A program made the position numbers and the translations under genes. The notes beneath the pieces are model-generated. The model did not search any database. It was not told where the DNA came from and saw only the letters and a program-made list of their open reading frames with translations. From the NCBI GenBank assembly GCA_001803225.1, contig MHBF01000064.1, forward strand, positions 1 through 42,023: a stretch of DNA of 42,023 bases, in the 5' to 3' direction. The stretch is from Lentisphaerae bacterium GWF2_44_16. Its GTDB lineage: Bacteria > Verrucomicrobiota > Lentisphaeria > Victivallales > GWF2-45-14. The number at the start of each line of letters is the position of its first letter. The first letter of the stretch is position 1. Positions 8,101-18,600 of the stretch are shown here, piece after piece.

Positions 8101-9611
8101 TCAAAAACGGCGAGGGAAGTCATGAGACCATGGTCACAGAACGTGGACTTTACGCGCTGGCCGATTTGAATAACATTCAGATGGACATGGTTTTTTCACT
8201 CTATTTCAACGCTGAAACACTGAAGGACTATAAACTCCTGCTTGTGCCTGATAATAAATATCTGAACGAAGAATTTGCCGGAATAATCAAGGATTTCGCT
8301 GAAAAAGGCGGAACTGTTTACGTTGAGGGCAAGGCCTGCTCCGCCAACGCCGTGATGAAGGCGCTCTGTTCAGGCGGGAAAAAGACGGCGTCGCTGGAGA
8401 CGTTTGATTTTTATCTGAAAAATACCGGTAAAGGCAGGATATTTTACACCGAAGGGTTCCTGAGCGAAAAATTGCCCTTCAACAAAAAATTGAAGGCTGA
8501 TTTTGAAAAAATATTACTGGAACATTCAGCCGCTCAGCCGCTCACCGTAAAGTCGTCCAACCTTGATGAAATAGATAACATGCTTTATCGTGATGGCAAA
8601 GAATATCTGATTGCCGTTCTGAATAAATCGCCCTTTTTGCCCCATTCAGTAGAAGTGTTTCTGAATGACAAGGAAAAAGAAGCGGCAATCTGGGTGGACA
8701 TGAAAACCGGGAACAGCGGAAATTTTACCGGCCCTCTCACTTGTGTCGTGGAGCCAATGTCCGTGAAATTCCTGCTGATTGCGCCGGAAAAGCAATTTTC
8801 CATACCAAAACCGGAAAAATCATCCCAGAACAATCTTAGCTGCTATGCCGACAGTTCCGGGATGAAATTCGCAAATGTAAAACTGAAAGACGAGGACAGT
8901 TCCAAACTGAAGATACCCAAAGTAAAAGGCAAGATAAATGTGGGCGTATTTGTGCATCCCCAGATGACGGCCCCGGACTTCACAGGGCCTAAGGGACAAC
9001 TGGGAATATATAACGAATTGAAAAAAGCCGATGACATGGCGCTAACAGCCATTCAGGATTTGAACAGTGAAACTCTCGAGTGTTTCGATGTCGTGGTTGT
9101 TCCGAACATCCGTAAGGCTTATCCTCAGGAAGGATGGGAGGGGAATATCCGCCAATATGTTCTGGATGGCGGAAATGCGCTTCTTATCCATCATGCGGTA
9201 GGATTTGCTTCTTCCTCCAAGGCCATGTTTCCTGAGATAGGCGCAGGCATTGATGTTACGTCTGAAACCGTGATAAAAATAGTTTCAGATCATCCGGCAC
9301 TTTCAGGTGCCGGATTGAAAAACGGCGTTCAGGACATGAAAAAAGATACGGTTTTTTCGAGCCAGTTTCCTGACTACATCAGGCTTACCCCGGGCGCTTC
9401 AGGCAAAGTACTGGCACAGTGTCCAAAGGGCAAAACCGGCGAAATAGAAGATGTGATTGTGGCCGGGGAAGCAGGCAAAGGCAAAGTGGTCCTGTGCGGA
9501 GTGAACATCGGCTGCAAATATGAAAACAATAAATTTCTGGCCGAAGTGGCCCCTCAAGGTGAACGCAATATCCTCCTGAATTCGATCAGGTGGCTCGCCG
9601 CCGCTCCCTGA
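5187..9611 (+). CDS. 1474-aa secreted TIM-barrel protein with GATase/ThuA-fold domains
   Basis: I start it at 5187, not at an in-frame ATG at 5124 inside the SGNH gene. At 5187 AAGGAG is correctly spaced and the protein opens with a signal peptide (MTTGRIAKLLPALFFMAAFT, cleavage near ASVAG). Residues 27-250 resemble a GATase/ThuA-like domain. Residues 270-580 look like a beta-sandwich. A TIM barrel around 620-990 has DEYAYSCTCDKCKEQFKKRF (near residue 760), the Cys-rich segment seen in GH42-type beta-galactosidases. Residues 1010-1080 resemble the GH42 trimerisation (GATase-like) domain, with LLLVPDNKYLNEEF. The C-terminal 220 residues form a ThuA-like domain (FDVVVVPN, GGNALLIHHAVG). It is likely an exported glycoside hydrolase; the exact family and the catalytic pair are not assigned. 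Confidence 0.8.
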   Translation: MTTGRIAKLLPALFFMAAFTLASVAGEKTVFVLSKEKEEIKAFGFYNIRAFYYSAKNISQTVGTEVEDDLAKCKILMVRNGAGDAVTLLFGNKKYCGALKEFMARGGVIFFDYNADISGASGFLKQLGMKPLSDCEKPTCKYYLGKLTEAGAFLGEKPNKLKGSVFSGGFGGWMNVPEGMNVLVRMDIEPNAAALLEKNGVEGKGRIYFSRLATLMKKADEEKAVFENFWSYLFGEDIKGEGPGTTKGIVDTYKAAEPAFNPLYLSHAKETPWWNAEYKNRLPVLLAEPIGMKRKNAPVSLLLNRKVKGFALLTYYDEKIPAQKIDMGDKTEIIFQTDLLTYENKLFYLYLKETENNDRQSGCEFTVENKDGFIVLANDAIRAKIYEKFPAIETLEFRGGGHGNAVSNFTGIDFGRALDCLRKTTWDAPRIIEQGPVRVTIAQTAKNKAYEIRFSIFAGDSPFIGYKMITAADSGIANRSCWAPSARCGNSTIVYESAAGIKYINGLISPRGTSWVIESIDYRPFMKEGWYAIEDTSGEAVGTCFDYEKVSSLEIGRRAHQGFAADIRGKTADKVFKLMTVLSRNGWNGVRDNYIAFKNPPEVRKGTWQDYGPVTVAKTNPQKDFYMMLYYRMRWFRSEMMDEYGPLTPAQTARKIIDSALKWGANALRAEEGGGQTLENLAYWQELVRLATLNGICIFGYAPPKKGFTKEEQAAVRPGPEGNGNERPCPIAFRKEYYEKIYGDGAEASAKFGGGDLIHIMDEYAYSCTCDKCKEQFKKRFGGELKPYRYGAVGDLKDRNYANAMLFRMQVLDELAGNLAKKIHSHLPNATTSSVVNMKGINTLWRVTDLEMQSKYLDMPGVDLYDSYENYRRILMFVRGSFGNRKRVENCVGYSEGKRLTYQLDLSTMYGASMQFFGGSDSMKILPQRTTEIIGPYYCWLKYSGIAKCLSRMAPVKYAALLRDRSLLIESIKNGEGSHETMVTERGLYALADLNNIQMDMVFSLYFNAETLKDYKLLLVPDNKYLNEEFAGIIKDFAEKGGTVYVEGKACSANAVMKALCSGGKKTASLETFDFYLKNTGKGRIFYTEGFLSEKLPFNKKLKADFEKILLEHSAAQPLTVKSSNLDEIDNMLYRDGKEYLIAVLNKSPFLPHSVEVFLNDKEKEAAIWVDMKTGNSGNFTGPLTCVVEPMSVKFLLIAPEKQFSIPKPEKSSQNNLSCYADSSGMKFANVKLKDEDSSKLKIPKVKGKINVGVFVHPQMTAPDFTGPKGQLGIYNELKKADDMALTAIQDLNSETLECFDVVVVPNIRKAYPQEGWEGNIRQYVLDGGNALLIHHAVGFASSSKAMFPEIGAGIDVTSETVIKIVSDHPALSGAGLKNGVQDMKKDTVFSSQFPDYIRLTPGASGKVLAQCPKGKTGEIEDVIVAGEAGKGKVVLCGVNIGCKYENNKFLAEVAPQGERNILLNSIRWLAAAP

Positions 9612-9636
9612 CGTTAACTATTGAAAGAGAGAGTAA

Positions 9637-10335
9637 ATGACATTTTATATGACTATCTGTAAGAAAAAGCAAGTGAAGAAAAGCTTGTGGCATTTCACGT
9701 TAATCGAGCTCCTCATGGTGATAGCTGTCATAGCCATCCTCTTATGCACACTGCTCCCGGCCCTGTCCAAGGCAAAAGGCACTGTTCGTGAAATATCATG
9801 CAGGTCAAACATGAAGCAGATGGGCCTGCTTTTTGAACTCTATGCCGGGGACTACAACGGCTGGGCCCCGCCGCTGATAACTCAGGGAGACAGCCTCCTG
9901 TGGATTACAATCCTGTGGCCTTATCTTTATCCTAACAAGCCCGCCTGGACCAGCTCCACACAATACACAGATAAAAAATACGGCACCATATACCGCTGTC
10001 CGGCAAGAAATGAAAGCCCCGATGCACTGCATAGTTCCTGGTATTTTTCCTATGGTTACAATTATACTTTCGCCCTGAAAATTTCAGGCATAAACACCGT
10101 TTACAGTCCACGTAACTGGCGTATGCTTGCACAGCCGTCCAAAACAGCAATGGTAATGGACTGCACAACATCCAGCGGCGACAGGGCCGCCCTCACAGAC
10201 GGCGGTTTGCAGGCAGGCGCCTTATGGCATTCCGGCAGAGTAAACATCCTTTACGCAGACCTTCACACAGGCGGCGGAAAGCCTTCGGAATTTCCATTCA
10301 ACAGCACGGATATTTTCTGGAATTGCAGAGATTAA
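9637..10335 (+). CDS. Type II pseudopilin-like protein, H-X9-DG family (copy 2)
   Basis: A 232-aa protein with a longer basic leader (about 22 residues; an internal ATG at 9649 would shorten it). FTLIELLMVIAVIAILLCTL follows, then ALSKAKG and CRSNMKQMGLLFELY. The residue before the prepilin cleavage point is His, not Gly; Glu +5 is present. Near the C-terminus H-SGRVNILYA-DL fits H-X9-D with Leu for Gly. It lies 25 bp after the 1474-aa protein and 24 bp before the GH2-like hydrolase. The central region is variable relative to the other two copies, as expected if each is specialised. The pseudopilin class is clear; the precise role is unknown. Confidence 0.9.
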   Translation: MTFYMTICKKKQVKKSLWHFTLIELLMVIAVIAILLCTLLPALSKAKGTVREISCRSNMKQMGLLFELYAGDYNGWAPPLITQGDSLLWITILWPYLYPNKPAWTSSTQYTDKKYGTIYRCPARNESPDALHSSWYFSYGYNYTFALKISGINTVYSPRNWRMLAQPSKTAMVMDCTTSSGDRAALTDGGLQAGALWHSGRVNILYADLHTGGGKPSEFPFNSTDIFWNCRD

Positions 10336-10359
10336 AATAACAAATAGGAGGATTGTCCA

Positions 10360-13300
10360 ATGAAGTGCCATTTGCTGTCAGTATTTGTTTTTTCACTGTT
10401 CTTCACGGTGTCGGAGGCTGCCATGATTAACACGTCTCCGGTAGTCAAGCCGCAGTTCTACGACATCTTCTATGGCAAGAAGGAACGCATCTATCTGGAC
10501 GGCGAATGGCAGATGAAACAAATCCCGTGTTCCCATTCCGACTACCTCAAAACCATGAATGACAATTTATCAAAATTATTCGTAGCCGATAATACCTGGA
10601 CTTCAATCATTGTGCCAAACTACACTGACGCCAAAACAACATCACTGACTGTATTAAAACGGGAATTTAATTATGCGAAAAAGGGGGACAGGCGGCCTAT
10701 TCTGACTTTCGAGGGCCTGGCATGGGAACCGCATGTTTTCATCAATGGACAAAAAGCCGCTGTTTATGACAATCTGGCGCCCGGCTGGAACACGGAATAC
10801 TTCACCACCGACATTACAGCCTTTGTCAAAGAGGGCAAAAATGAAATCGCCGTTGTCTATTTTAACAATCTCAGGCAGAAAAGGCTGTTGGCGTCAGGAA
10901 TATATGCCCCTGTTTTCATTGACATAGTTGAGCCGGTATATGCTTCGGAAATGCTTATAACTCCCCAGCTCCCCGATAAAATATCGGTGAAATGCCTTAT
11001 CGAAAATACCACCGGAAAAACCGTTGACACAAATCTTTCCGCCGAAGTAAATCCATGGAAAGAGGCAGGAACAAAAACAACTTCCTCACTCGGCAAAACA
11101 ACTCTTAAGCCGGGAACAAACCAATTCGATTTCACAGTAAAAATAAATAGTCCTGTCCTATGGGACGTGGATAATCCTTTTCTTTATTCCCTGACTCTGA
11201 AAAACAATGACAAAACTGTCGGAATGGAACGTTTCGGCCTGAGGGAATTCGTGATAAAAGGAAATGAATTCTATCTGAACGGCCGCCCGTTTTACTGTTA
11301 CGGCCCGGCGGCGGAAGAAGGAAACATTTCACGCCTGATGTATGTCGAAACATTTAATCCGCAGTTCATGAATAACGGAAATGACCTCCTTCGCAAGTAT
11401 CTTGAAAACATGAAAAAGGCCAATGTCAACAGCATTATGCGTTATCCGGTAATCACCCGTGCGGTAAATGCGCTTTCCGACGAAATAGGCATTCTCAATT
11501 TTCATATGATTGCCATATGGAGATATTACGACATTCTGCCGGACAATGTGAAAAAGCAAATCCTCGCCCCGGGAAAGAATCCCGCAAGCTATTCTCAGGG
11601 GTTTTTCTATGAAAAGGACGATAAGAGCACAACGAAAATATGTTCTCCGGACGTTTTCAATCTGGAAGGGCGAAACCTCCATATGGCCAACGTTTTTGCA
11701 AAGCTCGGCGCACAGATACGCAACAATCCGTCAGTGGCCGCGATACTGAGCGGCAACGAAAATTTCAGAGAGTGCAACCAGGGATTTGACCTGCCTGTTC
11801 AGCGCGCCGGACTTTACCGCACCGCCCCCGGCGTACTTTTTGCCGGCACACACGGCATCTCGCGTGAGAGCATAGATTTGACTGGTCAAAGGGTGCCGCT
11901 GGTGCCGCGACAGGACTTTGTAAATTTCGCGGGGCTTGCCTGCGGAGGCGGCTCCTGTGATATCAGCCACTTCTCCCTCTATCCTTATACGCTGAAAAAA
12001 TGCGCGGAAGAGTGGGTTTACAACGGCTATCCCCAAAAACTCCCTATCTATGCGGATGAATCGCTTTTCTACGGGACTCTCCGCACCATGCTCAGAAAAG
12101 ATTTATGGGATTTGACCCTGAAAACATATTCCCCGATGCTTAAAAACGGCAGACTTGACCGGGACGGAATGTTAAAAGTGCTCTGCAACCCCGACATTGT
12201 CAAATTGTACAATGAACAGAACTACCGTACCCGTGAAAAGATGAGGGCTGAACTTACAAAAAACGGATGGTGGCCTTTCCGGATGACTTTAAAATTAGTC
12301 GGACTGCAAACAAATTTTCTTGATAAAAACGAAATCATAAAAGCCATAGCGGAACGCACAAAGCGATCTGTCGAAATGGTACGCATTTATGACCAGTACA
12401 TGCAGGGCGTCGGCGCCACTACAGGGCCTGTCCTTGAATACGATGTGGAAAAACTCGTAGCTCTTGAACAGGGCGCAATCAAGGGGCTTTCCCCGATAGG
12501 AGAAGCGTTCAAGCAAACCTATGCTCCCGTTTTCGCCTGCCTTGACATGTACGAAAAATATTCCAGCATTGTTGCCGGCGAGACCATGAAGTTAAAAGTC
12601 TTCGCTTTCAACAATTCCTCCGCCAAACTTGGAAATCCCGAAGCGGACATTACGCTCCGCGACCCTTCCGGCAAAATAATACATTCTCAAAAGGCGGTAT
12701 TGAAACTTGCCGGGGTACAGAAGGCTGGCACGGCAATTGAAATCCCCATCGACGCCAATCTTGCAACCGGCGAATACAGTATAGAACTCGTCATGAGCGA
12801 CAGTAACAAGAAGCTGTCTTCAAATTTCTATAAACTTTTCGTCCTGGGCAAATCCGACGCTCAAGTCAAGCGCAGTTCTCAAAACCGGATATATGTGCTG
12901 GAAGGAAATAACGCCGGAAGCAATAAGCTTTTCCGGGACTTTCTGACTGAACGCGGGCTTGAAGTCACATATACTCAGACAATACCTGAACTGAAAGAAA
13001 ATGATTCTCTTATCATCGCTCCGCTGGCGTTGAACAAAGAAAATGCTTCTTCTCTCGGAAAACTTGCCGACTGGGTTAAAGGCGGCGGAAAAATCCTTGT
13101 CCTGGAACAGGATTATTATGCGCCGATGCCGCTCCTGCCCGGATACCGCCTTATCAGGCTGAGCGGAAAATCCGATTTTATCATCCAAATCGGGATTGAC
13201 CTTATGATAGTCAATAAAGAAAATCCCGCTTTTGACAAGATTTCAAAGCGTTCCAACTGGTACACGCTGAACAATCAGTATGGTGAAATTTACAATTCCC

Positions 13301-13506
13301 TTATCGGCCCTCTGGATACCAACGCCGAAGCCATCGGCGCAGACACCGGGGCCGGAGAAGGCACGCGGGCCTTCGGAGCGCTTCTCCTGAACGTTCCTCT
13401 GGGAAAAGGAAAAATCATATGGTCTCAGGTAGAAGCCGTTAAAGCCGCGTCCATGAAAGACGGCGTAGCAACGCGTTACCTGGTAAATCTTATCAGTCAA
13501 TTATAA
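10360..13506 (+). CDS. Secreted glycoside hydrolase family 2-like protein
   Basis: A 1048-aa protein with signal peptide MKCHLLSVFVFSLFFTVSEA and an excellent AGGAGG site. Residues 40-200 form a GH2 sugar-binding jelly roll (YLDGEWQMKQ, WEPHVFINGQ). Residues 205-310 are an immunoglobulin-like GH2 domain ending in ERFGLREFVIKGNEFYLNGR, the classic entry to the GH2 barrel. In the barrel, SGNENF supplies an Asn-Glu pair (Glu467, candidate acid/base) and YADESLF supplies Glu567 (candidate nucleophile), 100 residues apart as in GH2. Residues 750-850 form another beta domain. The C-terminus (about 880-1048) resembles a GATase-like fold (LADWVKGGGKILVLEQ). It may be a beta-galactosidase, glucuronidase or mannosidase; specificity cannot be read from sequence. 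Confidence 0.85.
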   Translation: MKCHLLSVFVFSLFFTVSEAAMINTSPVVKPQFYDIFYGKKERIYLDGEWQMKQIPCSHSDYLKTMNDNLSKLFVADNTWTSIIVPNYTDAKTTSLTVLKREFNYAKKGDRRPILTFEGLAWEPHVFINGQKAAVYDNLAPGWNTEYFTTDITAFVKEGKNEIAVVYFNNLRQKRLLASGIYAPVFIDIVEPVYASEMLITPQLPDKISVKCLIENTTGKTVDTNLSAEVNPWKEAGTKTTSSLGKTTLKPGTNQFDFTVKINSPVLWDVDNPFLYSLTLKNNDKTVGMERFGLREFVIKGNEFYLNGRPFYCYGPAAEEGNISRLMYVETFNPQFMNNGNDLLRKYLENMKKANVNSIMRYPVITRAVNALSDEIGILNFHMIAIWRYYDILPDNVKKQILAPGKNPASYSQGFFYEKDDKSTTKICSPDVFNLEGRNLHMANVFAKLGAQIRNNPSVAAILSGNENFRECNQGFDLPVQRAGLYRTAPGVLFAGTHGISRESIDLTGQRVPLVPRQDFVNFAGLACGGGSCDISHFSLYPYTLKKCAEEWVYNGYPQKLPIYADESLFYGTLRTMLRKDLWDLTLKTYSPMLKNGRLDRDGMLKVLCNPDIVKLYNEQNYRTREKMRAELTKNGWWPFRMTLKLVGLQTNFLDKNEIIKAIAERTKRSVEMVRIYDQYMQGVGATTGPVLEYDVEKLVALEQGAIKGLSPIGEAFKQTYAPVFACLDMYEKYSSIVAGETMKLKVFAFNNSSAKLGNPEADITLRDPSGKIIHSQKAVLKLAGVQKAGTAIEIPIDANLATGEYSIELVMSDSNKKLSSNFYKLFVLGKSDAQVKRSSQNRIYVLEGNNAGSNKLFRDFLTERGLEVTYTQTIPELKENDSLIIAPLALNKENASSLGKLADWVKGGGKILVLEQDYYAPMPLLPGYRLIRLSGKSDFIIQIGIDLMIVNKENPAFDKISKRSNWYTLNNQYGEIYNSLIGPLDTNAEAIGADTGAGEGTRAFGALLLNVPLGKGKIIWSQVEAVKAASMKDGVATRYLVNLISQL

Positions 13507-13562
13507 TCGAAAGAGCTTAAAGTTTGATGAGCACTAAAATCAAAGCTGAAAAAGGGGAAATT

Positions 13563-15611
13563 ATGATACGCAAACAACTCTATGTCTGTTCGGTTATGCT
13601 GGCACTGGCCGCCACTGTCGCGCATGCGCAAACTGACGGCAAAGTGACAACCGAAAAGAAAATCACCATTAAAAACAGCGATAAGATTGTCATGGTAGGT
13701 TCTTCGTATGTCTCCGGCTGTGCGGTTAGAGGAAAACACTTTGTTGATATTGTTTCGGCTTTTTCCGATTATCAGTTCTATAATTTCGGACGGAGTGGAG
13801 ACACACTGCTCGACATCATGGACCGCATACGCAAAAATCAGGGCGGTAAAATCGGCATAACAGGAATAAAGGACTGGGGTGCAACTTATGCCGTCGTCAG
13901 CAATTTTGAGAACAATCTCAGGAATATTTACATCAATGAGGATTTCTACTATTACAACCTGAAATCCCTTTGTTCCGAACTCGAAGCCCTCGGCATGAAA
14001 CCCATTCTCTCGCCGGAATATAATGAGCTCTGGATACAAGCGGAAATGGACAGGCTCGCCAAAGAACGCGGATACAGGGTAATTGATGAAGGAGCGTTCC
14101 TCGATGCCGTAACGGACAGTTCTTTTCCGCCTTTCAATGCCAACAGCCATCCATCGACAAGAACCTCGGCCTCAAGAGCCATGGTACTGGTGAAACACCT
14201 TTCCGCCCTGCCCCGCCCCAAGCAATCAATAAAAATTTTCAGGCCCCGTCCGGATATAAATGTGACAGATAAAAAAAATCTCCTCTATGACGGAATCTAT
14301 GAGAGACTGAAACGTTTTGCCGAAATCAACGTCGGCAATACCGGGCTTCCGGATTCGGAAATAAAATATTTCGACAGGCTGAATACTAATTATTCCTCTG
14401 TCACCCACATATCCGAATATGAAAAACTGCTTCTGAAACAAGCCGTTCAACTCGGCGATAACGCCCTCGTCGAAGTAACTGTTCCATGCACTTCAAAAAA
14501 TCTTGAGAGTTTCAGGCTGGGCATAGATGGCAAAGGCGTATCACAAGTATATCTGAAGCGTTGTCTCGGACTGGAAAACTATCCTCTCCCAAGCAAAACT
14601 TTTCTGCAATTCGGCTTTATTCCATCCAAGGAATATAAACCCAAAACAGGAGATAAATTCAAATTGATTTCAAAAGGCAACGACTATGACTTCCGCGTGG
14701 ATGATACTGTCTATACAATAACAACGCTCATCGGCGACAAAATTACCACCGACATCGAAAAGGGAAAAAAGGTAACATCAGGATTGAACTCTTTTGATAC
14801 GGATTTGCCCGGATTGAAAATCAAGGGAAGTTATGGTGCTGGAGATATATCGGATCCCTATTTTTCTTCTTTGAAAGAACCTATCGGCGATTGGCTGGAA
14901 TTGAAAAAAGATAAAGACGGCAACTGGCTTCTTCCTCCTGAAGAATTCTCCAATTCAATGCAATATGACAAGCTTTCATTTCTTCTGACAGGAAAAGATA
15001 TTTCGGTCTCGGACGTTTATGCCCTGTATTCCGGCACGGAAGGAAAAGACCCCTGTGAAAGAGTTGCGGAGAAGGCAAAAAATGGTACCGAAATGCTTGC
15101 CGACACCTTACTGGATGACACTTGCAAGGCATGGAAAAATATAAGCTCCATACCCTTACATAATCCGGTAACCGCCAAATGGAAAAACAAAGATTACGCA
15201 GAGAAAAAACCTCTCGGCATAAATACAATCCGCATTATTTCCGGAGACAAAAAGCTGATACAGGATATTCCGCCGATAAGCAAAAGCCTTCACGGATGCG
15301 AAGTCCAGATAAGAATACTCTGCCGTTATTTCCCGGGATACATAGACAGCGACGAAAAATATAATCCCGCCTCTCCTGACTGCATCAAAATCGACAGTTA
15401 TGACTTCGCCGAATTGCAAGTTGAAATATTGCAGGATAAAAACAATAGTATAGTTCCTCCTGCTAAAGCAATCGTAGTCCCGGTGGGTTTATGGTGGCAG
15501 GAAATTGTCCTGACAACAAAACTGCCGCAGAAAAAAAACTCACAGCTGATAATTTCAGCCCCCGGCAGGCCGCTGGAAATCGCACAGGTAAATATCATAA
15601 AAATAGATTAA
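13563..15611 (+). CDS. Secreted SGNH-hydrolase-like protein with C-terminal beta domain
   Basis: The start at 13563 is preferred over 13524 because AAAGGGGAAA precedes it and a clean signal peptide follows (MIRKQLYVCSVMLALAATVAHA), giving 682 aa. Residues 40-210 look like an SGNH fold: IVMVGSSY replaces the usual GDS, YNFGRSGD fits block II, and NANSHPS could carry the block V His. The remaining 450 residues are not recognised; the last 130 (from about residue 550) look beta-rich and may bind carbohydrate. It lies between the GH2-like enzyme and the beta-helix protein in the same run. An esterase role is plausible, but the motifs are divergent enough that the protein may be catalytically altered. 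Confidence 0.65.
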   Translation: MIRKQLYVCSVMLALAATVAHAQTDGKVTTEKKITIKNSDKIVMVGSSYVSGCAVRGKHFVDIVSAFSDYQFYNFGRSGDTLLDIMDRIRKNQGGKIGITGIKDWGATYAVVSNFENNLRNIYINEDFYYYNLKSLCSELEALGMKPILSPEYNELWIQAEMDRLAKERGYRVIDEGAFLDAVTDSSFPPFNANSHPSTRTSASRAMVLVKHLSALPRPKQSIKIFRPRPDINVTDKKNLLYDGIYERLKRFAEINVGNTGLPDSEIKYFDRLNTNYSSVTHISEYEKLLLKQAVQLGDNALVEVTVPCTSKNLESFRLGIDGKGVSQVYLKRCLGLENYPLPSKTFLQFGFIPSKEYKPKTGDKFKLISKGNDYDFRVDDTVYTITTLIGDKITTDIEKGKKVTSGLNSFDTDLPGLKIKGSYGAGDISDPYFSSLKEPIGDWLELKKDKDGNWLLPPEEFSNSMQYDKLSFLLTGKDISVSDVYALYSGTEGKDPCERVAEKAKNGTEMLADTLLDDTCKAWKNISSIPLHNPVTAKWKNKDYAEKKPLGINTIRIISGDKKLIQDIPPISKSLHGCEVQIRILCRYFPGYIDSDEKYNPASPDCIKIDSYDFAELQVEILQDKNNSIVPPAKAIVVPVGLWWQEIVLTTKLPQKKNSQLIISAPGRPLEIAQVNIIKID

Positions 15612-15626
15612 GACGGAGCTTGGATA

Positions 15627-18600
15627 ATGGGAATCATAAATTCATTTGGGAAAAACGTTGCTTCCTTTCATTTTTTTAAAAGATTTCTGAAAATATATTT
15701 ACTGTTGTTCAGTATATCTCTTAGCGCAAGTGAATATTTTGTTTCAACAACCGGCAATGATACCCGTTCGGGAACCACAAAAGAAGAGGCGTTCAAAACT
15801 GTAGCAAAAGCTTTTTCAGTGTTGAAACCCGGCGATGTCCTGACAGTATGCCCTGGTGAATACTTTGAATCCGTGAAATGCGCGTTGACAGGTACGGAGA
15901 AAATGCCGATCACAATCCGCGCGGAACATAAAGGATTATCAATCATCCGCGGAGACCAAACGCTTAAAGCTGAATTTAAAAAAGTCGCCGGCCTGAACTT
16001 TACTTACGAGTGCATACCTCCAGTAGCGGTAAAAGGAGTAATAGAACGCGACTCATTGAGTATTTATTCGTCTGCATATTCAAAAGAAACTGTTGACAAA
16101 TACCCGGGTACTTATTTTTATGACCAGAACAATAAGAAACTCTATTTACATACCAGCACCTCGGAAACTCCTGAAAGACATTACCTGACCCTATCCGGTA
16201 TAGCTGGAGAATATGGTATTTACATAATTCCTCCGGAAAAAGATGCCAACGCGCAAAATATCATAGTTGATGGATTGGCCTTTACCGGCTTCACTCAGGA
16301 TATTTCCAATAATACAAAACGTAAAGGCTTAGGCTTTGGGATTTCGCTCGGAAAAAATTGTATAATAAAAAATTGTACCGCGTTCCTTAATGCTACGGGA
16401 ATCATAATTGAAGGATTGCCACATCCCTCTCGTCACAAAGAAACAGCGTTCTCAGAGAAAGGCATAGACAGTTGTGTTATAGAAAACTGCACAGGTTATG
16501 GTAACTATGATGGAGAAGGATTCGGCGCTTCCATATTGATGAAAGGCACAGTAAGAAATTCAAGCATTCGGAACTGTACGGCATTCATGTCAAGTAAATG
16601 TATCCGTCTCTATGCCGGGGTGATAGAGAATTGTTCCCTTGAAAATAATACGGCGTTTCTCCCGGGAGACATCTGGGACAAGGGGAATTTCGCCAATAAC
16701 AATAGAATCATCGGGAATATATGCGATAAGATAAACAATTACACCCAGAACAATATAATTAAAGGAAATGTCTTCAAAACTAGTGGAGGCCCCGAACGTG
16801 AAGTTGTTGATAATGCCAGTGCTTTAAATATTACTCCCGTGGGTGCAGATGAAATTAATCTGGAACAACATTTTGCCGATCCTGAACATCTTGATTACAG
16901 ACTCCAATCTGACTCAAGTTTCAGAGGTACCGGCAAAGAACCATTCCCCTACGCCGACAATGTTTTCTTTGTTCGTAATGACGGCAACGATAACGGAGAA
17001 GGAACGTCAGTAAAAAAGGCATGGAAAACTCTTAAAAAAGCATGCAAAAAGGCGCAAGCCGGACAAACTGTCTATATTTTCCCAGGCCATTACGATGAGG
17101 AACTCTCACCGGAAAATTCCGGTAAAAAAAACAGCCCTATAATATTTCGCCGTCGAGGGACAGGAGAAGTTTTCATAAAAAGTATTAATGTCACCCAAAA
17201 ATCAAATATTGAAATAGAAGGGATAAATGTTATTTCAGATAATAATGATGCCATATTACTTAAGAACAGTGAAAATATTATATTGACTCAATGCGTGGCG
17301 GCAAACAGCAAAAACTGCGGTATCATGGCAGAAAACATAAATGACATGAAAATTACACATTGTTCTATCATAAAAAATAAGACTGGCATCTATTTGTCTG
17401 ACTGTACAAATTCGGTATTAACTGCAAATATCTTCAGTGAAAATGGCTCTTCCCTGAGCGCTGATTCAGTAGAGACGCTATGCTCCGATTATAACAGCTA
17501 TAATCCAGTAAACACCTTTTTCATATTGCGCAGCAGTTATTTCTGGCTATCGGACGCTTCGTATCAATTGCCTCAATGGATAAGAAAGTATTCTCTCGAT
17601 ATTCATTCTCAGGAAGCAATACCTGAATTTACGTCTCCTGAAAAAGGAAAGTTCTACTTGAAAAATTTCCAGGCTTTTAATGGACGAGGCCCCCTGGCCA
17701 TGCCCATCGGCCCATTCGCCAGAATTAGAAAACCCGCGGTTGCTGAAAATAAAGATGTTCGCGTTTTTTCAACAAGCAGCACGACAGCAAATATTGAATG
17801 GCAAACCCCCGGCGCGCCGGCAAACGCGGAACTTCACTGGGGAACAGATGCTGAATGTAAAAACCGCATATCTGTCTCCATGGACGCATTGCTCCCTTAT
17901 ACTATGGATATAAATCATTATTTCAGTATCATCGGCCTGAAGCCGGGCGAAAAATATTATTTTAAAGCTGTCTCAAAAATTCCGTTTAAAACTGTTTTTT
18001 CGAATGAGGAAGCTTATGATAAACCTGAAAAAGAGGCTTTAAAAGTGCTGGTTTCAGAAACTCGCTCATTCAATACACACAAAGATGACTTAGCTCCAAA
18101 AACGTATCATGTTTCTCTAAAAGGCGATAATAAAAACAGCGGTCTTTCAGAAAATACTGCATTTAGAAATATCAGCTTTGCGGCGACAAAAATTAATGCA
18201 GGTGATACGGTAATTATCCATGACGGAACATACGAGGAAGATATAATAATCAAGGCTACAGGAGATAAGAACGCGACAATAACGTTCAAGGCTGAAAATC
18301 CGGGAAAAGTTCTTCTTAAGGGAAATGGCATAATTAAAAGCGCTTTTGAATTGCGTTTCAAAAGTTGGATAACGCTGGATGGCTTGTACATATCGGGATA
18401 TGTATATTTTACACCTGATATATCCGGCTGCCTGAGCATTATCGGAGGCTCGAATAATACAATAAAACGTTGTATATTGGATGGGCGTCCGGTATCTCCG
18501 CTTATGACGCTCGTAGCAAAATGCACACAGGGATTGTTAATCGAAAATTGCGTTTTCAGAAATGCGTGGAGTGAAATTGTAATATATGAAAGTCCTGATG

